DNA of 64,000 bases from Weeksellaceae bacterium (GTDB lineage: Bacteria; Bacteroidota; Bacteroidia; Flavobacteriales; Weeksellaceae), in NCBI GenBank assembly GCA_019459455.1, contig JAIBEX010000021.1:1-64000 (forward strand), given 5' to 3'. Position numbers and translations under genes: made by a program. A model generated the notes under the pieces. It was given only the letters and a program-made list of their open reading frames with translations. It made no database searches and was not told where the DNA came from. Positions 8,563 through 16,191 of this stretch are shown here, piece after piece. Position 1 is the stretch's first letter; the number at the start of each line of letters is the position of its first letter.

Positions 8563-9687
8563 ATGATTTACCTTCATATCCCTTTCTGTAAGCAAAAATG
8601 CAGCTATTGCAATTTCCATTTTTCCACTTCTTTCAAAGGGAAAGCGGACATGGTGGCGGCGTTGAAAAAGGAGATCTTCCTGAGAAAGAATGAACTCGAA
8701 GACAAAACACTGAAATCCCTGTATTTCGGAGGTGGAACGCCGTCAGTTTTATCCGGTGATGAAATCAGAAGTTTAATCGATGAAGTCTTAAGGTACTACA
8801 CTTTTGATCCGAATATGGAAATCACGCTGGAAGCCAATCCTGATGATCTCACAGAGATTTTCCTCAGGGATTTGGCAGGTACGGCTGTGAACAGACTGTC
8901 TATAGGAACCCAGAGTTTTTTTGATGAGGATCTTAGGCTTATGAACCGGGCCCACAACGCATCCGAAGCCGAAGGGTCCATTAAGCGGGCACAGGATCAC
9001 GGTTTTGAGAATATCAGCATTGATCTCATTTACGGATCTCCAACTTCGAACCTTGAAATTTGGAAAGAAAACCTGAAACAGACTATTAAACTTCAGGTTC
9101 CGCATATCTCCTCATACGCACTCACCGTGGAGCCAAAAACAGCGTTGGAAAACTGGGTGAAGAATAAGAAAGTAAGCGCACCGGCAGAAGAGGAGCAAAA
9201 CGAGGAATTCTACTATATGTGTGGGTTTCTGCAAGAGAATGGTTTTGAGCACTATGAAATATCGAATTTTGCAAAACCCGGTTTTCATTCCAGGCATAAC
9301 GCAGCATATTGGCAGTATGAGCCCTATCTCGGAATAGGCCCCTCTGCCCACTCCTACGACGGCCGCAGCATCCGGAGCTGGAATATCGCGAACAACCCAC
9401 TGTATGTAAAAAGCATTGAAGCAGGCCGGCTTGCCCTTGAATCTGAAGTGCTATCAGAAAAAGACCGTTTCAACGAAATGCTGATGATTGGTTTGCGTAC
9501 GGTTTGGGGGGTAAACTTGAATAAACTTACGGAAGATTTCAGTGAATCGCTGGTCTCGCACTTCCAAAAGGAAACCGCTAAGAAACTGAATACCGGCGTC
9601 CTAATCATTGACGATAACCGACTGAAAATACCGGAATCCCACTGGTTTATGGCCGACGGAATTGCCTCGGACCTTTTTATGATTTAG
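8563..9687 (+). CDS. hemW: Radical SAM heme chaperone HemW
   Basis: HemW is a radical SAM protein, long misannotated as oxygen-independent coproporphyrinogen oxidase, that delivers heme to target proteins. The 374-residue protein has the 4Fe-4S signature CxxxCxYC at C9, C13 and C16, followed by FGGGTPS and the EANPDDL stretch. It lacks the extra N-terminal region of true HemN, which supports the HemW call. The start is fixed by the conserved opening IYLHIPFC. The ATG abuts the T-tract of the upstream terminator, and the likely promoter overlaps that hairpin. Confidence 0.93.
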   Translation: MIYLHIPFCKQKCSYCNFHFSTSFKGKADMVAALKKEIFLRKNELEDKTLKSLYFGGGTPSVLSGDEIRSLIDEVLRYYTFDPNMEITLEANPDDLTEIFLRDLAGTAVNRLSIGTQSFFDEDLRLMNRAHNASEAEGSIKRAQDHGFENISIDLIYGSPTSNLEIWKENLKQTIKLQVPHISSYALTVEPKTALENWVKNKKVSAPAEEEQNEEFYYMCGFLQENGFEHYEISNFAKPGFHSRHNAAYWQYEPYLGIGPSAHSYDGRSIRSWNIANNPLYVKSIEAGRLALESEVLSEKDRFNEMLMIGLRTVWGVNLNKLTEDFSESLVSHFQKETAKKLNTGVLIIDDNRLKIPESHWFMADGIASDLFMI

Positions 9688-9736
9688 GTGATGCTTAAAA
9701 ACCAGCACGCTCAACCGTTCACATTCAAAAAATACC

Positions 9737-9744
9737 TATTTTTG
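9737..9744 (+). promoter_or_regulatory. -7 element of murI
   Basis: TATTTTTG fits TAnnTTTG and ends 20 bases before the TTG start of murI. Confidence 0.55.
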
Positions 9745-9764
9745 CAGGAAATACTGCATCAACC

Positions 9765-10595
9765 TTGAAAAAGAAAAAAGAGGACTACACCCACCTACAG
9801 GCCGACCAGCCTATCGGTATTTTTGATTCCGGAGTGGGAGGTTTAACGGTAGCCAGGGAAATCAAGCGTATGCTTCCGCAGGAAGACCTGATTTATTTCG
9901 GGGACACCAAGCATCTTCCTTATGGCGATAAATCCCGCGAAGCCATTGTAGGATATTCTACAAAAATCACGGATTTTCTGCTTGAAAATAACTGTAAAGC
10001 CATTGTGGTAGCCTGTAATTCGGCCACAGCGAATGCGCTGAACGAGGTTTTGGAAACCGTGGACGCAAAGGTTCCCGTTATTGACGTCATCAATCCCGTT
10101 GCGGAAAAGGTAGCCTTCGAAATTCATAATAATGTGGGGGTAATCGCCACCAAGGCCACGGTAAATTCTGGGCTTTATAAAAAAAGCATCCGCAAGCACA
10201 ACAAATTCATCAAGGTCGACGAACTGGCCACCCCGCTTCTGGTGCCGGCCATTGAGGAGGGCTTCAAGAACCATCCTATTACGAACGCCATCATTTACAA
10301 TTATTTAAGCAACAGCAAATTAAAGAATATTGAAACCCTTATTTTGGGCTGTACCCATTATCCGCTTTTGATGGATGAGATCAGACAGTTTTACGGAAAC
10401 CGCGTACGCGTCATCGATTCTCCTAGCATCGTCGCTACCCAGCTAAAACATATTCTGGAAAAGCATCATCTTCTGCACGTAAACAATCCCCATCCGGAGT
10501 ATGATTTCTATGTCTCGGACCTTACAAAGAATTTTGAGAAAATCTCCAAAAAGATTTTTGGAAAGTCCATAAGGCTCGAACTGAAAGTTCTTTAA
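9765..10595 (+). CDS. murI: Glutamate racemase
   Basis: MurI converts L- to D-glutamate for peptidoglycan. The 276 residues contain DSGVGG (21-26), the first catalytic cysteine in ACNSAT (C84) and the second in GCTHYP (C196), so both proton-transfer residues are present. The start is a TTG. No in-frame ATG occurs before the conserved core, and the TAnnTTTG element lies 20 bases upstream, so TTG is the best choice. It is monocistronic, between hemW and a convergent hydrolase gene, and ends at a bidirectional terminator. Confidence 0.95.
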   Translation: MKKKKEDYTHLQADQPIGIFDSGVGGLTVAREIKRMLPQEDLIYFGDTKHLPYGDKSREAIVGYSTKITDFLLENNCKAIVVACNSATANALNEVLETVDAKVPVIDVINPVAEKVAFEIHNNVGVIATKATVNSGLYKKSIRKHNKFIKVDELATPLLVPAIEEGFKNHPITNAIIYNYLSNSKLKNIETLILGCTHYPLLMDEIRQFYGNRVRVIDSPSIVATQLKHILEKHHLLHVNNPHPEYDFYVSDLTKNFEKISKKIFGKSIRLELKVL

Positions 10596-10596
10596 C

Positions 10597-10634
10597 AAAA
10601 AAAAGAGGAAATGAATGATCACTTCCTCTTTTTT
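10597..10634. terminator. Bidirectional terminator between murI and the convergent hydrolase gene
   Basis: AAAAAAGAGGAA and TTCCTCTTTTTT form a near-perfect inverted repeat around a 12-base loop, giving a U-tract on both strands. Confidence 0.85.
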
Positions 10635-10655
10635 AATGATGGCCGCTTAACAGGC

Positions 10656-12203
10656 TTATTTTTTTTTCAGGTCCAGGTCCTCGAAATCAAAACTGAAATC
10701 GGTGATGTCGGAGATGGGTTTCATTTTTGCAGACTGTGCTTTTCCGTTTTCATCCAGACTGAAATTTACGAATGCATCAGCGTCATAACTGCGGTCGTCC
10801 CATTTTGCAATCATCACATTTGGAGTGTAAGGCAGCAATTCGCCCTTCAGGCGCGGGGAGTTCTTACATACAATCCGGTAGGTTTTTCCGTCATGCGAAA
10901 TGGTGACGTCGCCAAACCACAGGTCGTGATATGTGCCTACAATCTGCTCTGGTTTAATCTGCTGATTTTTGTTTTTGGCAAAGGCTGTTGACTTTTCAAA
11001 GATCTCTTTCTTGCCTTTGTCCACGTCAGTATTATATTTCGTCATGCGGTCACCATAGGTTTTCAGCCAGTTGCGGTCGGTAACTCCAAGATAGGAATCC
11101 TTCACCGTATTCGTAATGGTGTTGAAGGCAGCACCGCTCTGTTGGTTGGTGAGTACAATAATCCCGAGTTTCATATCCGGTATCAGCGTGAATTGGGTAA
11201 CTGTTCCGATTAGCCCTCCGGTGTGGTAAACCTGCTTGTGCCCTTTCACATCGGTAACAAACCAGCCCAGACCATAACCTCCAAAATTAGAATCGTAGGT
11301 ATTTTTCAGTGCCACAGGAGTTGAAACCTGGAGGTTCCAGAGTTGCTGTATCTGTTTGTCTGAAACCAGTTTCTTCCCGTCTTTTGTGGTGAATCCGTTC
11401 ATAAGGAATTCTGCCCAGGTCATCATGTCTTTTATATTGCTCATGATGCCGCCTGCAGCATTTGCGGTTTCATTCCAGTCGTGGGGAACCATCACCGCTT
11501 TGCCGTCTACCGGCGCGTGGGCATCAATGATATTGGTCACGCCGGCCCTTTTGGCGCGGCTGTAGGATCCAAAACTGGCATTCATGCCAACAGGTTTCAT
11601 GATTTTCTTTTCGATGAATTCTGCCCAACTCAGTCCGGATACGCGGTGGATGACCTCGCCGGCCACAATAAACATGATGTTGTTGTAGTCCAGCGTAGTA
11701 CGGAAAGGGTTTTCTGGCTTTAAGTACCTAACGTTGTGTACAATGTCGTTCACCGTAAGGTTTCCGCCTTCAGGAAAGAACATGAGGTCGCCCTGGCCCA
11801 GCCCAAGTCCTGCCCGGTGGGTGACAAGGTCTTTAATAGTCACCTCTTGAGTCACATACGGATCGTACATCTGGAATTCGGGGATGTATTTGGTGACCTT
11901 ATCGTCCCAGTTCAGTTTACCCTCATCGGCCAGTATGGCGAGTGCAGTGCCTGTAAAACCTTTGGAATTGGATGCAATCCCCACGAGGGTATTTTCGTCC
12001 ATGTTATTCCTGGCAGCCAGTGAATTCACGCCGAAACCTTTAGCATAGACAATTTTGCCGTCTTTTACGATTCCAACGGACATTCCCGGCACGTCAAATG
12101 TCTTGAGGGTATTTTGGATGAGTTCATCCAGTTTTTTTTCTTCAACCTGCCCAAAGGAGAGCAGTGAGAGGAAAATCAGAACGAGTGATATATTTTTATT
12201 CAT
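10656..12203 (-). CDS. Secreted serine hydrolase of the class C beta-lactamase/ PBP4* fold
   Basis: A 515-residue periplasmic enzyme with a signal peptide (cleavage about residue 18). The penicillin-binding fold shows all three active-site motifs: SxxK at S78-K81 (SNSK), YxN at Y173 (YNN) and HTG at 327-329 in place of KTG. About 140 further residues form a C-terminal domain of the DUF3471 type seen in esterase/D-aminopeptidase relatives. True class C beta-lactamases are near 380 residues, so a peptidase or esterase is more likely than an antibiotic resistance enzyme. Its promoter is divergent from a small secreted-protein gene. Confidence 0.85.
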   Translation of the reverse strand: MNKNISLVLIFLSLLSFGQVEEKKLDELIQNTLKTFDVPGMSVGIVKDGKIVYAKGFGVNSLAARNNMDENTLVGIASNSKGFTGTALAILADEGKLNWDDKVTKYIPEFQMYDPYVTQEVTIKDLVTHRAGLGLGQGDLMFFPEGGNLTVNDIVHNVRYLKPENPFRTTLDYNNIMFIVAGEVIHRVSGLSWAEFIEKKIMKPVGMNASFGSYSRAKRAGVTNIIDAHAPVDGKAVMVPHDWNETANAAGGIMSNIKDMMTWAEFLMNGFTTKDGKKLVSDKQIQQLWNLQVSTPVALKNTYDSNFGGYGLGWFVTDVKGHKQVYHTGGLIGTVTQFTLIPDMKLGIIVLTNQQSGAAFNTITNTVKDSYLGVTDRNWLKTYGDRMTKYNTDVDKGKKEIFEKSTAFAKNKNQQIKPEQIVGTYHDLWFGDVTISHDGKTYRIVCKNSPRLKGELLPYTPNVMIAKWDDRSYDADAFVNFSLDENGKAQSAKMKPISDITDFSFDFEDLDLKKK

Positions 12204-12219
12204 TTATAAAAAATTTTCT

Positions 12220-12227
12220 CAAAGATA
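12220..12227 (-). promoter_or_regulatory. -7 element of the serine hydrolase gene
   Basis: TATCTTTG on the minus strand is a perfect TAnnTTTG and ends 16 bases before the ATG at 12203. Confidence 0.6.
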
Positions 12228-12237
12228 ACGAATTCAT

Positions 12238-12245
12238 TAACTTTG
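12238..12245 (+). promoter_or_regulatory. -7 element of the divergent secreted-protein gene
   Basis: TAACTTTG on the plus strand fits TAnnTTTG. It overlaps the TTG at 12243, which argues that translation begins further on at the ATG at 12267. It lies 10 bases from the oppositely directed element at 12220-12227. Confidence 0.6.
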
Positions 12246-12266
12246 AAAAAAGCACAAATAATTAAA

Positions 12267-13241
12267 ATGGTTTTAAAAGGTAATAAAATACCAATAGGAA
12301 GCAGCCGGCAATGTATAATCACGAAACTGTGGTTTCTTCTGTTAATTACGACATTATCATTTCTTTACGCGCAGCCTATAGGTCATGAGGTGCCACTTTG
12401 GCAAAAAGATAATACCGGCGTGAAGGAAATAAAAGTCTTTAGAGATAGTGAACTTGTAGGTTTAAGGCAATTCCGAACTGAGGGAGAAACTGCGTTTCAA
12501 ATGGTAAGAAACGTAAATTCCAAAACAGAGCACACTGTACACTTTTATACTACTGACGGAGACATAAAAAGAAGTATCCTGGCTACGTCCAGGTCGGGCT
12601 TTTTTGTGTTCAGGGAACAAAAATTGGGAAAGATCAGGAAACATTTTATTAATCATACTTTCGGTTACAATATGACTGATCTGGATAAGAATACGTTTCT
12701 TTCTCAGGTTCGCAACATTCGGGACAGTATGTCGTTAATGGCTCACAAAAAGGTACGCCTGATGCTGGACGAAAGCCCTCATTTAACCCAGATAGATCAC
12801 TTTGATGACGATGGCAAAAAGCTCAAGTCTTATCAGTATCATAAGGGTAAACTGATCGGTATAGCAAAGAAGATAGTTCGGGCAGATGATACGGAGCAAT
12901 TAGTTAAACCGGACGGTACACCGGCAGGACTAAGTATAGAGCGCGAAGATAACTTGGTAGTGAGCACTAAGACGATAAATACGGAGGATTTCTTTGGTTA
13001 CAATAAGGATAAAAAGTTGGTTTCGCATACCACCTACAGACAAGGTAAGCTTCAGTACGCTACTACTAACCGGTATGATGGTGACAAGCTTGTACACCGG
13101 AAGTTTGAAAACCTGGATGCTAAGAATAAGAAAGAGAATGAATATTTCTTCCACTACGACGAAAAAGGAAAATTAAGTTCTATTGTAAAGCACGATGGTA
13201 AAGAAACGGCGACCTTTAATTATGAGTATAGCTATTGGTAA
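12267..13241 (+). CDS. Secreted protein of unknown function
   Basis: The 324-residue product has an N-terminal polar stretch, then a hydrophobic export signal (KLWFLLLITTLSFLYAQ) and a mature region rich in Lys, Asp and short beta-like repeats. These include tetrads such as YDGDKLVHRKFEN and YDEKGKLSSIVKH, which resemble RHS/YD-type or MORN-like antitoxin repeats. I cannot assign a family. The ATG at 12267 is chosen because a TAnnTTTG promoter element covers a possible TTG start at 12243. A gene remnant and a lipoprotein gene follow. Confidence 0.6.
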   Translation: MVLKGNKIPIGSSRQCIITKLWFLLLITTLSFLYAQPIGHEVPLWQKDNTGVKEIKVFRDSELVGLRQFRTEGETAFQMVRNVNSKTEHTVHFYTTDGDIKRSILATSRSGFFVFREQKLGKIRKHFINHTFGYNMTDLDKNTFLSQVRNIRDSMSLMAHKKVRLMLDESPHLTQIDHFDDDGKKLKSYQYHKGKLIGIAKKIVRADDTEQLVKPDGTPAGLSIEREDNLVVSTKTINTEDFFGYNKDKKLVSHTTYRQGKLQYATTNRYDGDKLVHRKFENLDAKNKKENEYFFHYDEKGKLSSIVKHDGKETATFNYEYSYW

Positions 13242-13277
13242 GGGTAGCAGAGCGGGGGATGCAGTTATTAAAGTTAA

Positions 13278-13538
13278 AAGTCCGGAATTGAAGATTCGTC
13301 AAAGTCAGATTTTGCGGAACAGGAAGACAATATTAAAGGTGGAGCACAGTTTGCGGATACGCAGCATCGCGAGTTCATCATTATCAGTGAAGAACCCTTT
13401 TTACCACATTACAATGAGATACTTATTATTCCCACTGCTTTTACTGCTATCATGCAGCAAGCCAAAGATCAAAGAGATGCACGTGTACTCAGCGGGTGTG
13501 CATTACGACCTTACCTCTGGCACGGGCAGCTACTATAA
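13278..13538 (+). pseudogene. Possible gene remnant overlapping the next lipoprotein gene
   Basis: A frame open from 13278 to a TAA at 13536-13538 reads like real coding sequence in its first half (for example GGAQFADTQHREF and IISEEPF). It has no start codon and runs, out of frame, through the beginning of the lipoprotein gene. It could be the 3' end of a gene lost by deletion. It may also be chance, and no family is recognised. Confidence 0.25.
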
Positions 13539-13869
13539 AAATGTCGGGGAATCCGGGATGTACAGGGAACTTTTCAATTTTACTGTCCCACGGGGCGATA
13601 TCGAAAAAATCAGGACAGAATATTACAGTAGCGAGTCGGACAGAGCGGAAAAAAAAGTGGACTTGGAATCTCTGGAAAAATATTCTAATGCTTACGGAAG
13701 AAGATCAATGCTAATCAAGCTCTCCCTAAGCAACGGCTGGAACCAACAAATAGGCTATTCCGGTCATGTGTCGAGGGCCCCTGCGAAGGTAAAAGGTTAT
13801 TTGACACATACCTATGAAACGTGCAAACGAATCAGGGACAGCCTGCAGCTTAAGCCCGTAACCTGGTAA
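13414..13869 (+). CDS. Putative lipoprotein of unknown function
   Basis: The 151-residue product starts MRYLLFPLLLLLSCSK, a textbook lipoprotein signal with lipobox LLSC and the lipidated cysteine at residue 13. A longer frame beginning at 13195 exists, but its first 73 residues have no signal-peptide character, so the ATG at 13414 is preferred. The mature part has no motif I can place. It follows an unknown secreted protein and a likely gene remnant, in a patch of orphan genes between conserved housekeeping blocks. Confidence 0.65.
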   Translation: MRYLLFPLLLLLSCSKPKIKEMHVYSAGVHYDLTSGTGSYYKNVGESGMYRELFNFTVPRGDIEKIRTEYYSSESDRAEKKVDLESLEKYSNAYGRRSMLIKLSLSNGWNQQIGYSGHVSRAPAKVKGYLTHTYETCKRIRDSLQLKPVTW

Positions 13870-14336
13870 GGCATTCCAATCATTTCAAAGGCTGCCACCT
13901 GTGGCCCCGCGACCCCGAAGATTTGACCACCTCAAACATTTCTCTAAATGCCACATCCCAACAGTCCATAGCCACTATTAGCATTTTTTAACCTTTCTGC
14001 ATTCCGTGATATTTCCCGCTACGCCAAGCCTCCCGACTTTGGAGCAACCCTATTTATCAACATTCTACTGGAATATCCTATCTTTAAATACTGAAACATT
14101 ATAGCTATTCACCGGCTTCCCTTGCGTTTTGGGCGAGGAATTAGTGAGGTATATATTGTGAGAATCCCGTAACTGATACTTCTACAACTTCACAATTTCC
14201 TAAATTTGGGGTTATGAAAAATGACTAATTGTTAAACGCACAGACCGGAGGCTTTGCAAAGCGGGGTGTTCATTTTTAACCAAAAACATAGAAAGTAGTA
14301 AAGCCCGTAACTCCGTAACTCCCCAAATAGATAATT
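13870..14336. other. Non-coding stretch with one copy of a 45-bp direct repeat
   Basis: No gene is supported in these 467 bases. They contain the first copy of a repeat at 13973-14017, a short duplicated phrase (CCCGTAACT, at about 14167 and 14305), and AT-rich sequence immediately before the small gene at 14337. No transposase fragment or terminal inverted repeat is evident. Confidence 0.5.
13973..14017 (+). repeat. 45-bp imperfect direct repeat, copy 1
   Basis: This stretch matches 14738-14782 at 41 of 45 positions by eye (shared core TTAACCTTTCTGCATT). It lies 765 bases upstream of the second copy, with an orphan gene between the two. Confidence 0.8.
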
Positions 14337-14654
14337 ATGCTTTCAACAGATAGAAAATTCCACTTTATTGCAGAATTACACATTAAAAAAAGTGGAGTTT
14401 TAAAGGCTACTGAAAAGCCTTGCGAAGATGAAGTAAACTGGATGTTTATCAAATTTGAAAATTCCAGACGTTCCAGTTTTGTTTATGAAATTTTAGAACC
14501 GCAAATAGCTACATATGATGATCCGTTCAGTGTGAAAATCGCGTTTACTTTTTTTGATTCGGTCCGGAATGCATTGCAAATAAATAAATCTTACCCTGTA
14601 ATGAGAGGAGAAGAAATAATTGGTACCATAAGGTTAGTTCAATATAGAGTCTGA
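14337..14654 (+). CDS. Small protein of unknown function
   Basis: A 105-residue soluble protein with no signal peptide. Its C-terminal phrase, YPVMRGEEIIGTIRLVQ, loosely recalls the last strands of EF-Tu domain III, suggesting a small beta-barrel, but this is weak. It is AT-rich and separated from its neighbours by non-coding sequence. It sits between two copies of a 45-bp direct repeat upstream of the UMP synthase gene, which suggests it arrived or was left by a duplication or insertion. Confidence 0.6.
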   Translation: MLSTDRKFHFIAELHIKKSGVLKATEKPCEDEVNWMFIKFENSRRSSFVYEILEPQIATYDDPFSVKIAFTFFDSVRNALQINKSYPVMRGEEIIGTIRLVQYRV

Positions 14655-14737
14655 GTCATACGATGCGACGGGGTCTGCGCCACGCACCGCAAGGCCCCCC
14701 GCTGCAAAAACCTGCCGACTTTTTAACTCTTCCCCCT

Positions 14738-14782
14738 CACTATTGGCATTATTTAACCTTTCTGCATTCTGTGAGATTTCCC
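14738..14782 (+). repeat. 45-bp imperfect direct repeat, copy 2
   Basis: Second copy of the repeat at 13973-14017, ending 9 bases before the UMP synthase -7 element. This copy probably is the native promoter region. Confidence 0.8.
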
Positions 14783-14791
14783 CGAAAACCT

Positions 14792-14799
14792 TAACTTTG
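14792..14799 (+). promoter_or_regulatory. -7 element of the UMP synthase gene
   Basis: TAACTTTG fits TAnnTTTG and ends 18 bases before the ATG at 14818. Confidence 0.6.
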
Positions 14800-14817
14800 T
14801 AGGAAAGTAAATGATCA

Positions 14818-16176
14818 ATGGAAAGTAAGAAAGAATTTTTTCTGGAATGTTATAAGCTCGGCATCATTAAATTTGGCCGTTTCACCCTTAAAAGCGGGAT
14901 AGAAAGCCCATTCTATGTTGACTTAAGGCCGCTGGCGTCCGATCCGAAGATTTTAAAACACCTGGCGAACTACCTTCTGGAAATGCTTCCGCTTGACAAT
15001 TTCGACCTCATCTGCGGCGTACCATATGCCGCACTTCCGATGGCCACAGCAATGTCGCTGGAAAGTTATATTCCCCTCATCATTAAACGTAAGGAAGCCA
15101 AGGATTACGGTACGAAGAAAATGATTGAAGGGATTTTCGCGAAAGGGCAGAACTGCCTTTTGGTTGAAGATGTCATCACCAGCGGAAAATCTTTACTTGA
15201 AACGATTCCTGAGATTGAAAACGAGGGCATTTCGGTGTCAGACATCGTGGTGGTACTGGACCGTCAGCAGGGCGGTAAGGAACTGCTGGAAAGCAAAGGC
15301 TACCGGGTACATACGCTGTTCACAATCTCTGAAGTCTGTACCCTGCTGAAGGACGAAGGACATCTGACGGATGACGAAGTACTCAGGATAAATGATTTCC
15401 TGAAGGGTAACGAAGTGAAGTTTGAAGAGAAAAAGCGCCTTTCCTACGAACAGAAACTGGAAAACGCTGAACATTCCGTCGCAAAAAGACTGTTGGAAAT
15501 CGCCGTAGAAAAAAAATCAAATCTCATCGCATCTGCCGATGTGATCACGACCGCCGAGCTGCTGGACCTTGCCGACAAAGTAGGTCCGCACATTGTAGCC
15601 CTGAAAACCCATATCGACATCCTTACCGATTTTGATCCGGATTCCACCATACTTCCTCTTAAAGACCTGGCGGCAAAACACAATTTCCTTTTGATGGAAG
15701 ACCGCAAATTTGCTGATATTGGCAGTACACAGGAACTGCAGTTTTCCTACGGGATCTACAAGATTTCCAACTGGGCAGATTTTGTAACCTCTCAGGTCAT
15801 CGGTGGCTACGATTCCCTGGACTGTTTCAGGAATGTGGGCGTAGTTGCTATTTTGGGGATGTCATCCAAAGGAACACTTACCGATGCCCATTATCAGGAA
15901 GAAGCTTTAAAAGTCGCACAGTCCCACCCGAATGTGATTGGTGGTGTTTCCCAAAAGCCGGTTCCCGACGAACTTTTACATTTCACACCCGGAGTAAACC
16001 TTGCGGATAAAGGCGATGGAAAAGGACAGCAGTATCATACGCCTCAGCATGTATTCCAAAACCTTCAGACGGATTTTATGATCGTAGGGCGCGGCATTTA
16101 CAGGGCAGACAATCCTGAACTGGCCTCCCTTACCTATAAAATTGAGGGTTGGAATGCGTATCTCGCCAGTCTGTAA
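14818..16176 (+). CDS. Bifunctional UMP synthase (orotate phosphoribosyltransferase fused to OMP decarboxylase)
   Basis: The 452-residue protein carries the last two steps of UMP synthesis. Residues 1 to about 200 are an orotate phosphoribosyltransferase with RKEAKDYGTKK (91-101) and the PRPP loop VEDVITSGKS (116-125). From about 210 on is an OMP decarboxylase with KTH (263-265) and the catalytic Asp-Lys-Asp array in DRKFADIG (D295, K297, D300). The order and linker, and phrases such as EHSVAKRLLEI, are those of eukaryotic UMPS (catalytic array D312/K314/D317 in the human enzyme). They are unlike the separate PyrE and PyrF of most bacteria. No frameshift is seen. The AEC transporter gene follows after 15 bases. 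Confidence 0.93.
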   Translation: MESKKEFFLECYKLGIIKFGRFTLKSGIESPFYVDLRPLASDPKILKHLANYLLEMLPLDNFDLICGVPYAALPMATAMSLESYIPLIIKRKEAKDYGTKKMIEGIFAKGQNCLLVEDVITSGKSLLETIPEIENEGISVSDIVVVLDRQQGGKELLESKGYRVHTLFTISEVCTLLKDEGHLTDDEVLRINDFLKGNEVKFEEKKRLSYEQKLENAEHSVAKRLLEIAVEKKSNLIASADVITTAELLDLADKVGPHIVALKTHIDILTDFDPDSTILPLKDLAAKHNFLLMEDRKFADIGSTQELQFSYGIYKISNWADFVTSQVIGGYDSLDCFRNVGVVAILGMSSKGTLTDAHYQEEALKVAQSHPNVIGGVSQKPVPDELLHFTPGVNLADKGDGKGQQYHTPQHVFQNLQTDFMIVGRGIYRADNPELASLTYKIEGWNAYLASL

Positions 16177-16191
16177 CCTGCGCCATCGTCA

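Noticed and set aside
10656-12203. Class C beta-lactamase resistance gene
   Set aside because: The active-site motifs are shared by many esterases and D-peptidases, and the 515-residue length with a C-terminal DUF3471-like domain does not fit AmpC enzymes.
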